Assembly (NCBI GenBank): GCA_017505725.1
Contig: JAFVOR010000043.1
Coordinates: forward strand, 31,233 to 95,232
Direction: 5' to 3'
Source of the DNA: Alistipes sp.
Lineage (GTDB): Bacteria > Bacteroidota > Bacteroidia > Bacteroidales > Rikenellaceae
DNA: 64,000 nt
This document shows positions 41,851-51,159 of this stretch, piece by piece. Position 1 is the first letter of the stretch, and each line of letters begins with the position of its first letter. The translations under genes and the position numbers were made by a program. The notes beneath the pieces were generated by a model. That model saw only the letters and a program-made list of their open reading frames with translations, was not told where the DNA came from and made no database searches.

Positions 41851-44754
41851 ATGAAGAAACTTTTCCTAGTATTGGCTGCAGCCTTTGCAATGGTTGCTTG
41901 CCAGACCGACATCAACGAGGTTGGTGTCGCAGGTGGTGAGGTGGACGTTACCTTCGAGGTGGGCACTCCTACCCGTGCCTACAGCGATGGTAAGACTGCC
42001 ACAGTACTCCAGTACGCTGTCTACGAGGTTGTCGACAAGGACAACGAGGGCACTGCAGAGATTTTGAATCCTCTCACAGTAACCAATGGCGAAATCAACA
42101 TCTCGACAACTGTTAAGCTTCAGCTCGTTACCGGTAATACCTACACCGTTGTATTCTGGGCTGCTGCCGAGGGTGCTCCATACGAGGTTACCTTTACACA
42201 GCAACTCAAGGATGCTAAGATGAAGGTATCTTACGCAGGTGCAGTTAGCAATGCTGAGAACCGCGACGCATTCTACAAGCGTCACACCTTCACCGTTAAG
42301 GGTGCACAGACCGAGACTATCGAGCTCCGTCGTCCATTCGCTCAGCTTAACATAGGTGCTAACGATTTCGACGCTGCTGAGAAGGCTGGTTACACTCCTG
42401 ATTTGTCTTATGTAAAGGTTACAAGTCTTGGTAACATCCTCAATCTTTGCAATGACAAGGTTGAGGTTGAGAACGGGGGTGAGCCTGCAGTTATCACATT
42501 CGGTGACGCAGCTATCCCTGCAAATGAGACATTCCCAGTCACTGGTCACAAGTATTTGGCAATGAACTACTTGCTCGTTAATAGCGAGAAGGAGGTTGTT
42601 GACATCGAGTTCGGCTACACCGATACTGACGAGAACATTGCCAAGGTTCGCACCGTAGGCTCTGTACCTGTACAGCGCAACTACCGCACCAATATCTACG
42701 GTCAGTTGCTCACAAGCGACGTAGATATCGTTGTTGAGATCAAGCCTGAGTACGAGGGCGAGCACAATGGTGGTGCAGCTTCGGGTAATGTTACCTATGT
42801 TAAGAATTTGGCTGAGCTTCAGGCAGCTCTCGACCAGGAGCCGGTTGCCGGCGTTGACCACTACATCTATCTCGCAGCTGACATCAAGGGCGACGGATAC
42901 GTTACCCGCACCGAGAATGGTGGTAACATCGTAATCGACGGTCAGGATCACAAGTACGATGGTCAGATTCGCATTAAGGGTATGTCGGTGATTGGCCAGG
43001 AGACAACCGTAATCCGCAACATCAACTTCGAGACTGCAACAAAGTCTATGGAGTTCATCTGGTCAAACGACACAGCAAATGGTTCTTACTGGCGTTATGC
43101 AAACAATGTAACCGTTGAGAATTGCGACTTCAAGGCTACTGGAGAGGCTCTCCACACTGCTGTTGCTGTTAAGTTCCAGCAGGCTTACAACATCGCTATC
43201 AAGGGTTGCAATGCTGATGGTTTGCACTCGCTCTGCCAGTTCCAGAGCTACGACAACGCACTCCTCATCGAGGGTGTAAAAGTTACCAACGGTAAGAATG
43301 GTATTTCGCTCGGTAACTCGGCAAACGTAACTATCAAGAATGCTGAGGTTCACGCTGCTGAGTATGGTATCCGCGCTGACGGTAACGCAAGCCGCGGTAA
43401 CCTCGTTATCGAGGAGTCTACTATCGAGGCTAAGCAGCCTATCGTAGTTCGCAAGGTTACTACTCCTAAGTACGCTGTAACTTTGGGTGCAAATGTTACT
43501 TTGACTACTACTGAGTCATACCACGTAGTATTTACAAAGGGTAGCGACGATGTTGCTTACGAGGCACCTGCTGATGCTAACTACTCGATTGAGGGTGCTG
43601 ACAACTATGTGGTTTATCCTCCAATTGCAAACTATGACGCTTTCTTGGCAAAGATATCGGATGATACTTGGTATGATGCAACTAAAACAGAATTAGCTAT
43701 TGAGGACGTGGCTGATTTTGCAGCCTTTGTTGAGACTGTAAATAGCGTAGATAATTTTGAGGGAAAGACCCTTAAGTTGACTGGCGATATCGACCTCTAC
43801 TTCAATGATATTACTGCAATGGCTGATGGCGACCCTATTACTTTCCGTCCTATTGGTGATACTAAATACGGTGCTAAAAACCCATTTAAGGGTACATTCG
43901 ATGGTCAGGGTCATACTATCAAGAATCTTTACCAGAATGGTTGGGATCTCGGCTACAACTGGGATAATTATGGTTCATACGGTTTGTTCGGTAAACTTGA
44001 GGATGCAACTGTAAAGAATGTTGTTCTCGAGGGTAGCGAGAGCTACATCGAGGGTGGTGATGTTTCATTCATCGCTGGTAGCGCAACAGGTAACTGCGTA
44101 TTCGAGGACATCACTATCAAGAGTGGTAAGATTGCAACTTACAACAATGGTTGTGGTGGTATCATCGGTTGGTCTGGTGCTGGTACCTATACCTTCAAGA
44201 ATATCAAGCTTGAGTCTGACGTAGTTCTCGGTGGTATGTGGGGTTCGTTCGACTCGTCGATTGGTGGTATTGTTGGTCAGGCTGAGCCAGGCGCAACTTA
44301 CAACTTCGAGAATGTAACTATCAACTGCCGTATCGATGCTTACAACGACTGTACTGCTTCTTACGACTACTACAACTACCGTATGTGCGGTATGGTTATC
44401 GGTCGTTGCAAGGAGACTACAACAATTGGTGGTAAGAACTACCCAGATTTGTCGAAGTACACTATGTCTTTCAACAATGTGACTGTAAACTATGGTCAGT
44501 GGATGTACTACCACTACTGCCGAGTTAGTGGTGAACGTGCTGCTCGTGTAGAGCCTGGTTACCAGTATGGTGGTATTGCAGCTGATCGTGACCACAGTAA
44601 GGATAACCAACATTGCAAGGAGTGCATTCCATTCGACCAGCTTATCGGTGGCGACCAGTTTGGAGTTAAGGGTCTTCCAGCTGTTACCGGTATTACTGTA
44701 AACTACCCAGCAGCATACACTTGCCCAACTTGCGGTCTGACACACGGCGAATAA
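41851..44754 (+). CDS. large fimbrillin-like lipoprotein with beta-helix and Cys-rich tail
   Basis: 967 residues. Lipobox MVAC (Cys17). The first 310 residues are paralogous to the gene at 39705 (TRAYSDG at 41-47, RRPFAQLNIGANDFDAAEK, QRNYRTNIYGQLLTSDVD). A parallel beta-helix follows (about 330-560), then a GLUG-like repeat region with GQGHTIKNLY and YGLFGKLEDATVKNVVL (about 680-780), and a C-terminus with C-K-E-C and C-P-T-C-G-L-T-H, possibly a metal-binding knuckle. Probably a surface adhesin or pilus tip-like protein; the exact role is unknown. It lies inside a 64-bp inverted repeat pair. Confidence 0.75.
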   Translation: MKKLFLVLAAAFAMVACQTDINEVGVAGGEVDVTFEVGTPTRAYSDGKTATVLQYAVYEVVDKDNEGTAEILNPLTVTNGEINISTTVKLQLVTGNTYTVVFWAAAEGAPYEVTFTQQLKDAKMKVSYAGAVSNAENRDAFYKRHTFTVKGAQTETIELRRPFAQLNIGANDFDAAEKAGYTPDLSYVKVTSLGNILNLCNDKVEVENGGEPAVITFGDAAIPANETFPVTGHKYLAMNYLLVNSEKEVVDIEFGYTDTDENIAKVRTVGSVPVQRNYRTNIYGQLLTSDVDIVVEIKPEYEGEHNGGAASGNVTYVKNLAELQAALDQEPVAGVDHYIYLAADIKGDGYVTRTENGGNIVIDGQDHKYDGQIRIKGMSVIGQETTVIRNINFETATKSMEFIWSNDTANGSYWRYANNVTVENCDFKATGEALHTAVAVKFQQAYNIAIKGCNADGLHSLCQFQSYDNALLIEGVKVTNGKNGISLGNSANVTIKNAEVHAAEYGIRADGNASRGNLVIEESTIEAKQPIVVRKVTTPKYAVTLGANVTLTTTESYHVVFTKGSDDVAYEAPADANYSIEGADNYVVYPPIANYDAFLAKISDDTWYDATKTELAIEDVADFAAFVETVNSVDNFEGKTLKLTGDIDLYFNDITAMADGDPITFRPIGDTKYGAKNPFKGTFDGQGHTIKNLYQNGWDLGYNWDNYGSYGLFGKLEDATVKNVVLEGSESYIEGGDVSFIAGSATGNCVFEDITIKSGKIATYNNGCGGIIGWSGAGTYTFKNIKLESDVVLGGMWGSFDSSIGGIVGQAEPGATYNFENVTINCRIDAYNDCTASYDYYNYRMCGMVIGRCKETTTIGGKNYPDLSKYTMSFNNVTVNYGQWMYYHYCRVSGERAARVEPGYQYGGIAADRDHSKDNQHCKECIPFDQLIGGDQFGVKGLPAVTGITVNYPAAYTCPTCGLTHGE

Positions 44755-44777
44755 TTAGCGTAACTGCTATATAACCA

Positions 44778-44811
44778 CTGCGCTCCTCATTGCGAGGGGC
44801 GCAGTTTTTTT
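44778..44811 (+). terminator. terminator of fimbrillin-like gene 2
   Basis: CTGCGCTCCTC-attgc-GAGGGGCGCAG followed by T7, matching the terminator at 41363 except in the loop. Confidence 0.9.
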
Positions 44812-44920
44812 GTTAGGGGCGTTAAGGGTGATTAAGGGCTAGTAAAGGCTAGTAAGGGTGAGTAAAGGGTAGTTAGCGCAGCAGAATGGCATTCGCTCCC
44901 GTTGGTCGCTGAATGGCAAT
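44811..44920. repeat. GTTAGGG-like repeats plus dispersed module
   Basis: GTTAGGGGCGTTAAGGGTGA and further GTAAGGG/GTAAAGG units, then a module with GGGTAGTTAGCGCAG and CATTCGCTCCCGTTGGTCGC. The module (about 44854-44920) recurs inverted at 57858-57927 with few changes. Confidence 0.65.
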
Positions 44921-44975
44921 GAACCGACGCCAAACCGAGAGCAGAGGGTGCTTGCACACTTTGCCGAGGTGCGAA
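44912..44975. repeat. 64-bp inverted repeat, right copy
   Basis: Exact reverse complement of 41720-41783. Beyond it come AATGGCA-type short repeats up to about 45040 and then the terminator at 45086. No gene is visible between 44755 and 45141. Confidence 0.85.
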
Positions 44976-45085
44976 TCCTATCAAATCCTATCGAGTCCTA
45001 TGACATTTAATGGCAAGGAATGGCAAGAAATGGCATATGACCTTTCGATGACATCCAAGGGGTGGAGTAGCCCATTAGCCGCACC

Positions 45086-45123
45086 AAAAAAGAGCCTACA
45101 CCGATAGGGTGCAGGCTCTTTTT
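45086..45123. terminator. bidirectional terminator after the efflux operon
   Basis: AAAAAGAGCCTACACC-gatag-GGTGCAGGCTCTTTTT. On the minus strand it closes the RND efflux / YqaE transcript. Confidence 0.85.
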
Positions 45124-45141
45124 GTCATAATAGGTTGTTTG

Positions 45142-45294
45142 CTATTTTTTGTTCAGTACCAAGAATGCTGCAATCACACCTGGCAACCAGCCAATAAGTG
45201 TGAGGAGCAATACGATGATTACCGAGCCCAAACCCTTGTCGGCAACAGCCAACGGTGGAAGGAAGATAGCAAGTAGAATGCGGAAAAGTGACAT
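45142..45294 (-). CDS. YqaE/Pmp3 family small membrane protein
   Basis: A 50-residue protein starting MSLFRILLAIFLPPLAV, with a second hydrophobic segment containing L-T-L-I-G-W-L-P-G-V-I-A-A and a short polar end. The P-P-L-A-V and G-W-x-P-G-V-I-A motifs are hallmarks of the UPF0057/Pmp3/YqaE family: two-helix membrane proteins linked to membrane potential and stress. It starts 30 bases after the TolC-like gene, so it is probably the last gene of the efflux operon. Easy to miss because of its length. Confidence 0.9.
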   Translation of the reverse strand: MSLFRILLAIFLPPLAVADKGLGSVIIVLLLTLIGWLPGVIAAFLVLNKK

Positions 45295-45324
45295 AGTTTC
45301 TTCGTTTTTTATGTTTAACTTCTA

Positions 45325-46725
45325 TTAGTTTTGCTCCTTCTTGGTGCACTTTTTCTTGCACTTGAAGATGGGGTTTGTGTCGGGAGCGATGTCGCAACTC
45401 TCGTCTACGCCACCACCCAAGGCACGATAGAGGTGGATGACACCCTGAATGCCCTCGAAGCGGTCGGCAACCTGCTGCAATCGTGCCGAGAGCAACGACT
45501 GCTGTGCGGTCAACACCTCGAGGTAGGTGGCCTCGGAGTGGCTCATAAGCTGACGGGTGCTGTATACTGCGCTCTCGAGAGTCTCGATCTGACGGATGCG
45601 GAGGTTGGTCTTGCTGCGTGCCGAGCGACACTGTGCAAGGGCAGTGTTGACCTCGCTGCCCGCCTCGAGAAGCTTATGCTCGAAGGTGAGGATAGCCTCG
45701 CGTTGCTGCGACTCGGCAATCTTGAGGTTGGCACGGTTGCGACCACCCTGGAAGATTGGTTGCACGATCTTGCCCACAAATGTGAGGAGGAAGTCGGCAG
45801 GTGAGGTGATACCGATGTCGGCAGTGAGGGTGAGCGAAGGGTAGAGCGACGCGCGTGCGATGTTGGTGTTGTAGAATGCCAGCTGCAAGTCGTACTCAGC
45901 CTGCTGGATATCGGGACGACGCGAGAGCAACTGCGCCGGCACGCCGACAAAGAGCTCCTGCTTGAAGTCTACGCCATTTAGCTCGCCACGAGGGAACTCC
46001 TGCGGAGTGACACCCAGGAGGAGTGCAAACGAATTCTTTGCCTGTGTGAGTTTGTACTCCAGGTCGTACAGCGAGGTGTCGATGGAGCAGCTGTTAGCCT
46101 CGGTTTGCGAGATGGATGCGGCATTGGTCATACCCGCCTCCTTCATAGCCTTCATAATGCGGACATTCTCCTTCCACGATGCCGAGGTAGAGCGCGAGAT
46201 GCGAAGCTGAGCATCGAGCATCAGCAGCGTGTAGTAGTTGTTGGCAATAGCCGAAACGAGTGCGGTCTGCACACTGCGACGGTGAAGTCGCTCCTGTGCC
46301 ACCACAGCCTCGGCACGACGCTTGGCATTGATCTCGCGTGCCATAATATCAATCTCCCAGCTCGCCTTGACGGGAAGGGTATAGGTGAAGCCTCTGCCTA
46401 CGCCTGTGTTGATCGAAGGCTCGAAGCTGAAGCCTGGGATAAAGGCCAGCTTTGCCGCCTGAAGGTTGATCTCCGCCTGGGCAATACGCTCTGCGGTGAG
46501 GCGCATATCGATATTGTTCTTCAAGCCCTGCTCGATGTAGCCCTGCAGGTGCTTGTCGGTGAAGAAGTCGCGCCACGATACATCCGCCATAGTTGTGGTG
46601 TCGGCCTTGACAACATCGCCATAAAGGTTGTCGGTCGAGATGCACTCGGGGCGACTATACTTTTTGTATATTGAGCAGCTTGTGAGCATCATCACAAGGC
46701 TCGCCATCAATAGAATCTTTTTCAT
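45325..46725 (-). CDS. TolC-like outer membrane efflux lipoprotein (OprM/NodT type)
   Basis: 466 residues. Signal with lipobox LTSC (Cys17). Two repeats of the outer membrane efflux domain, with LLGVTPQEFPRG ending the first and L-L-S-R-R-P-D-I-Q-Q-A-E-Y-D-L opening the second, as in OprM. It forms the outer membrane channel for the RND pump encoded just upstream. Its ATG overlaps the pump's TAA by one base, implying coupled translation. The C-terminus ends with a Lys/Cys-rich tail (FKCKKKCTKKEQN), which is unusual. Confidence 0.93.
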   Translation of the reverse strand: MKKILLMASLVMMLTSCSIYKKYSRPECISTDNLYGDVVKADTTTMADVSWRDFFTDKHLQGYIEQGLKNNIDMRLTAERIAQAEINLQAAKLAFIPGFSFEPSINTGVGRGFTYTLPVKASWEIDIMAREINAKRRAEAVVAQERLHRRSVQTALVSAIANNYYTLLMLDAQLRISRSTSASWKENVRIMKAMKEAGMTNAASISQTEANSCSIDTSLYDLEYKLTQAKNSFALLLGVTPQEFPRGELNGVDFKQELFVGVPAQLLSRRPDIQQAEYDLQLAFYNTNIARASLYPSLTLTADIGITSPADFLLTFVGKIVQPIFQGGRNRANLKIAESQQREAILTFEHKLLEAGSEVNTALAQCRSARSKTNLRIRQIETLESAVYSTRQLMSHSEATYLEVLTAQQSLLSARLQQVADRFEGIQGVIHLYRALGGGVDESCDIAPDTNPIFKCKKKCTKKEQN

Positions 46726-49700
46726 TACTCCTCTTCCTTTACTTTGTTACCTCTAATCTTCTCCTGCAGCCACTGCGCAACCATAAAGAATGCCGGCAGC
46801 ACGAACAAGAGAGCCAATGTACCGATGAGCATACCACCCACAACGCCCGAGCCAATGGTGTTGTTTCCGTTAGCACCTACACCTGTCGAGAACATCAACG
46901 GAATCATACCGATAACCATTGTCAAGACGGTCATAAGGATTGGACGGAATCGCTCCTTGGTGGCGGCATAGGTTGCCATAGCTATCGACATACCCTGCGC
47001 ACGCTTCTCACCCGCAAACTCGGTGATAAGGATGGCGGTCTTAGATAACAATCCGATGAGCATAATCAAACCCGTCTGCAGATAGATATTGTTCTCCACA
47101 CCCATCATATTGGCGAAGAGGAACGATCCCATCAAGCCAAACGGTACGGAGAGAATAACTGCCAAAGGCACGATGAAGCTCTCGTATAGTCCCGACAAGA
47201 TCAGGTAGATAAGCACGATACAGATGACGAAGATGATGACAGTATTGTTGGTACTCTCGGCCTCCTCGCGCGCAATACCCGAGAAGTCGTAACCATAACC
47301 CACAGGGAGATGCTCGCGTGCAACCTCCTGCACCGCCTTGATAGCGTCACCCGACGAATAACCCTCCTCCGAGCGACCATTCACGCTGATGGCAGGGAAC
47401 ATATTGAATCGAGAAAGGTTCTCCGGTGCGTAGATCTTCTCGAGCGAGATAAACTGGCTGATAGGGGCCATCTCGTCGCCGATACGCACAAAGATATTGT
47501 TCAGAGTCTGCTTGTCGACACGATACTTAGGGTGTGCCTGGATACGCACCTGATAGAGCTTGGTAAACTTGTTGAATCGAGTCGACATAATACCGCCGTA
47601 GTAGCCATTCAACACATTGAGGACATCCTTGGTCGAGGTGCCCGCACGCTTACACTTCACAGCATCCACATCGATGCGATACTGCGGGAACTTAGGGTTG
47701 AACGAGGTGTAGGCGGTACTAATCTCCGGACGCTCCTTCAGAGCCTCGATAAATGCGAATGTCACATCTGCCAAATCCTCGATTGTGCCACCCTTTCTAT
47801 CCTGAACATAGAGGTTGAAACCACCCGCTGCACCGAAGCCCGGAATCATTGCAGGTGTCGAGGTGAAGATCTTGGCATCGTTGAACTGCTCGCCATACTC
47901 CTTCACTCGTTTCTGGATAGCCATCACGCTATGCTCATCGCCCTTACGCTCATCCCAGTGCTTGAGACGCAATACGAAGTTACCCTGCGATGCACTCGCT
48001 CCACCCGCCTGCGAGTAGCCTGCAGTCTTACTCGATACGAACTTCTCCTCGATGCCCTGAACGAGGTCGTGGTCGAAGCGGTCGAGCACCTTGCTTGTCT
48101 GTGCAAGCGATGTTCCCGGAGGCGACGATACATCGATACGGAGTGTACCCATATCCTCGCGTGGCACCAAACCTGTCTTGGTGTGCTGCATAAAGTAGTA
48201 CAAGCCACCGCAGGCTGCCACAAGCAGAATGCCACTAATCCAACGGTGACGGAGGAAGAAGGTTACACCACGCAAGTAGCGACGAGTGATAGCGCCAAAC
48301 GATGCGTCGAGCGCAAGGCTCATTCGGCGACCGAACGAGAGCTTTGCGGGGTCGCCATTGTGATCCTTCGCCTTGAGCAACATTGCACACAATGCCGGCG
48401 AGAGTGTCAACGCATTCAATGCAGAGATAGCCACTGCCACCGCCATTGTGATACCGAACTGTGTGTAGAAGATACCCGATGTACCGCCCATAAATGATGT
48501 TGGGATAAACACCGCCATAAATACGAGCGTACAGGTGATGATAGCCGATGTGATACCATCCATAGCGTCGATGGTAGCCTTGTAGACCGACTTGTAACCC
48601 AAGTCCAGCTTGGCGTGAACTGCCTCCACCACAATGATGGCATCATCCACCACCACACCAATCGAGAGTACCAACGCAAACAGGGTGAGGAGGTTGATAC
48701 TGAAGTCGAAGATGAAGAGGAAGAAGAATGTTCCCACAATCGACACGATGGTCGCAATGAGTGGAATCATTGTCGAGCGGAAGTCGCGCAAGAATATGAA
48801 TACCACGAGGGTTACCAGGATGATAGCCTCCAAGAGGGTGCGAATCACATTGTAGATTGACGCGAAGAGGAAGTCGTTGGTACTCTCCAAAATTACCATA
48901 TCCAAGTCGACAGGGAAGTCCTTACGAGCCTGCTCGAGGAAGGCATCGATCTTCTTGATCACCTCGGTAGCATTTGAGTCAGGGGTCTGGTAGATGGCAA
49001 ACTCGGTGCCCGGCATACCGTCTATCTCGCAATTGTATTGGTATGACTGGTTTCCGAGCTCAATATCTGCGATATCTTTCAATCGCAACACCTCACCATT
49101 GCTGAGTGCGCGAACTACGATATTCTCGAACTCGCTGATATTCTCCAAACGGCCCTTATAGCGCATAGCATATTGGAAGGTCTGGTCGGCATTCTCACCA
49201 AACGAACCCGTTGCCGCCTCGATATTCTGTTCGCCGAGTACTGCTGCAATGTCGGCAGGTACCAACTTGTACTGTGCCATTACATCAGGCTTGAGCCAGA
49301 TACGCATCGAGTAGTCCGAGCCACGCACCTCGATATCACCTACGCCCGGGATACGCGAGATTGCAGGCACGAGGTTAATCTTAATGTAGTTCACGATGAA
49401 GGTACGGTCGTACGAACCATTAGGGCTGTATACTGCGATACGCTCCAAGATACTTGTCTGACGCTTCTTTACCGTCACACCCGCCTCGACAACCTCCGAA
49501 GGGAGCTGTCGTGTAGCACGCGATACGCAGTTCTGTACATTGACAGCTGCCATATCGGGATTGATACCCTGCTTGAAGAAGATGGTAACGGAGCCACCAC
49601 CATTGTTGTTGGCGGCCGACGACATATAGGTCATATTCTCCACGCCATTGATGGCCTCCTCGAGTGGCACGAGCACACTCTTCTGTACCGTCTCGGCACT

Positions 49701-49859
49701 TGCGCCCGGATACGACACCGACACTGTGATGGTCGGAGGAGCGATGTTTGGATATCGCTCAATCGGAAGCACCGCCAATCCGATGAGTCCACCGATGATA
49801 ATCACAATCGAGATTACCGTCGAGAGAATTGGACGATCGATAAATGTTCTAATATTCAT
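46725..49859 (-). CDS. RND efflux pump inner membrane subunit (AcrB/MexB, HAE1 type)
   Basis: 1044 residues, the normal HAE1 length. Proton-driven exporter with 12 membrane helices and two large periplasmic loops. The start FIDRPILSTVISIVII, the proton-relay Asp pair in GVVVDDAIIVVEAVHAK (near residue 405), and FMGGTSGIFY are visible. Substrate range not readable. The middle gene of the minus-strand order MFP, RND, TolC, YqaE. Confidence 0.96.
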   Translation of the reverse strand: MNIRTFIDRPILSTVISIVIIIGGLIGLAVLPIERYPNIAPPTITVSVSYPGASAETVQKSVLVPLEEAINGVENMTYMSSAANNNGGGSVTIFFKQGINPDMAAVNVQNCVSRATRQLPSEVVEAGVTVKKRQTSILERIAVYSPNGSYDRTFIVNYIKINLVPAISRIPGVGDIEVRGSDYSMRIWLKPDVMAQYKLVPADIAAVLGEQNIEAATGSFGENADQTFQYAMRYKGRLENISEFENIVVRALSNGEVLRLKDIADIELGNQSYQYNCEIDGMPGTEFAIYQTPDSNATEVIKKIDAFLEQARKDFPVDLDMVILESTNDFLFASIYNVIRTLLEAIILVTLVVFIFLRDFRSTMIPLIATIVSIVGTFFFLFIFDFSINLLTLFALVLSIGVVVDDAIIVVEAVHAKLDLGYKSVYKATIDAMDGITSAIITCTLVFMAVFIPTSFMGGTSGIFYTQFGITMAVAVAISALNALTLSPALCAMLLKAKDHNGDPAKLSFGRRMSLALDASFGAITRRYLRGVTFFLRHRWISGILLVAACGGLYYFMQHTKTGLVPREDMGTLRIDVSSPPGTSLAQTSKVLDRFDHDLVQGIEEKFVSSKTAGYSQAGGASASQGNFVLRLKHWDERKGDEHSVMAIQKRVKEYGEQFNDAKIFTSTPAMIPGFGAAGGFNLYVQDRKGGTIEDLADVTFAFIEALKERPEISTAYTSFNPKFPQYRIDVDAVKCKRAGTSTKDVLNVLNGYYGGIMSTRFNKFTKLYQVRIQAHPKYRVDKQTLNNIFVRIGDEMAPISQFISLEKIYAPENLSRFNMFPAISVNGRSEEGYSSGDAIKAVQEVAREHLPVGYGYDFSGIAREEAESTNNTVIIFVICIVLIYLILSGLYESFIVPLAVILSVPFGLMGSFLFANMMGVENNIYLQTGLIMLIGLLSKTAILITEFAGEKRAQGMSIAMATYAATKERFRPILMTVLTMVIGMIPLMFSTGVGANGNNTIGSGVVGGMLIGTLALLFVLPAFFMVAQWLQEKIRGNKVKEEE

Positions 49860-49890
49860 CTCTATCTGATTTTTTGCGTTGGGTTACACC

Positions 49891-51021
49891 TTATTTCTTC
49901 CTTGCGGTAACAATCTCCTTAATCTTGACAGGGGTGTCGTCACGCAAGAGACCGATACCCTCGACAATGATGGTGTCGCCCTCGATAAGACCCGACTCCA
50001 CGATGTACTCCTTACCGTTGCTGATCTCGAATACACCGATGATCTTAGCCTTGGCGACGCCATTTTCGTACTTGTAGGCGTAGACCTTGTCCTGCACCTC
50101 GAATGTGGCGTGCTGTGGGATAACCACGCAACCCTCCTGGCGGTGAGGGAGCAAAACTGTACCCGAACCACCCGAGATGAGCAGGCGCTTCGAGTTAGGG
50201 AACTTGGCACGAAGGGTAACCGAACCTGTAGTAGGGTCGATGATACCCGAGATAGCCTCAATACGGCCCTTCTCCGAGTACTTGGTGCCGTCGCTGAGCT
50301 GCAACTCCACCATTGGCAACTCCTGCAAGGCGTTCTCGAGTGCGCCATACTGACGCTTGAGCGACAATACCTGACTCTCGCTCATCGAGAAGTAGACATA
50401 CATCTCCGAGTTGTCCGATACCGAGGTCATAGGAGCCGCATCTGATGGGCTCACGAGTGTACCTACGCGGAATGGAAGCGTACCTACAACGCCATCTACC
50501 GGACTCTTTACGAGTGTATAGGAGAGGTTGTTACTTGCAGTAAGCTCATTTGCGCGAGCCTGTGCAAGCTGCGCCTTGGCACTTGCAAGGTTGGTGCGAG
50601 CCATACGGAGGTCGAAGTCCGAGATGATGTTCTGCTCGAACAACTTCTCCTTACTTGTAGCCGAGAGCTCGGCTGCGTTAACCTGTGCCTTTGCTACATC
50701 GACATTTGCCTCGGCTGTTGCCAAGGCGGCCTGGTAAGGCACCTGGTCGATGATGAAGAGGGTCTGGCCCTGACGAACTATCGAACCCTCCTTCACCTTG
50801 ATGTCGGTGATGTAGCCCTGCACCTTAGGACGGATGTCGACATCCTGTTTACCTCGGATTGTTGCCGAGTAGGTCGAGCTGAGTTTGCGCGATGTGCTCT
50901 TGAGGATCATTACGTTGTACTCACGAGTGCGCTTTGTGGTCGATGTCTTCTCGGTACAACCCACCAAAAGGGTAGATACAACAAGGCAAGCCATCAAGCC
51001 AAGTAGTAGATTTTTTTTCAT
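49891..51021 (-). CDS. RND efflux periplasmic adaptor (MFP) lipoprotein
   Basis: 376 residues. Lipobox LVGC (Cys22), then a split lipoyl/barrel-sandwich domain (I-R-P-K-V-Q-G-Y-I-T-D near residue 68, L-V-K-S-P-V-D-G-V-V-G after), an alpha-hairpin (about 95-160) and a beta-barrel domain. Bridges the pump and the outer membrane channel. First gene of the operon with a consensus promoter upstream. 31 bases before the pump gene. Confidence 0.94.
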   Translation of the reverse strand: MKKNLLLGLMACLVVSTLLVGCTEKTSTTKRTREYNVMILKSTSRKLSSTYSATIRGKQDVDIRPKVQGYITDIKVKEGSIVRQGQTLFIIDQVPYQAALATAEANVDVAKAQVNAAELSATSKEKLFEQNIISDFDLRMARTNLASAKAQLAQARANELTASNNLSYTLVKSPVDGVVGTLPFRVGTLVSPSDAAPMTSVSDNSEMYVYFSMSESQVLSLKRQYGALENALQELPMVELQLSDGTKYSEKGRIEAISGIIDPTTGSVTLRAKFPNSKRLLISGGSGTVLLPHRQEGCVVIPQHATFEVQDKVYAYKYENGVAKAKIIGVFEISNGKEYIVESGLIEGDTIIVEGIGLLRDDTPVKIKEIVTARKK

Positions 51022-51073
51022 ACTGATTGTATTTTTGTGTTATTTAGAAATCGACTTTTCTTACAAATCCACG

Positions 51074-51105
51074 CAAAATTACAAAAAAAATCGCAGCAAA
51101 ACAAA
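51074..51105 (-). promoter_or_regulatory. promoter of the RND efflux operon
   Basis: On the minus strand TTTG (51102-51105), a 20-base spacer and TAATTTTG (51074-51081). It lies about 50 bases upstream of the adaptor start. I see no obvious operator palindrome. Confidence 0.7.
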
Positions 51106-51130
51106 TAGGGACAATATATTATATTGCCCC
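51095..51130 (-). terminator. terminator of pdxB-pyrD-cinA transcript
   Basis: On the minus strand GGGGCAATAT-aat-ATATTGTCCC forms a 10-bp stem (one G-U) followed by TATTTGTTTT. It sits 30 bases after the cinA stop codon and abuts the next promoter. Confidence 0.65.
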
Positions 51131-51159
51131 TACTTCGATTCTATTTCGTTGTTGGAAGT

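Noticed and set aside
41850-44900. Composite transposon between the 64-bp inverted repeats
   Set aside because: There is no transposase or integrase inside, and no target duplication is visible. I keep inversion or dispersed repeat as explanations.
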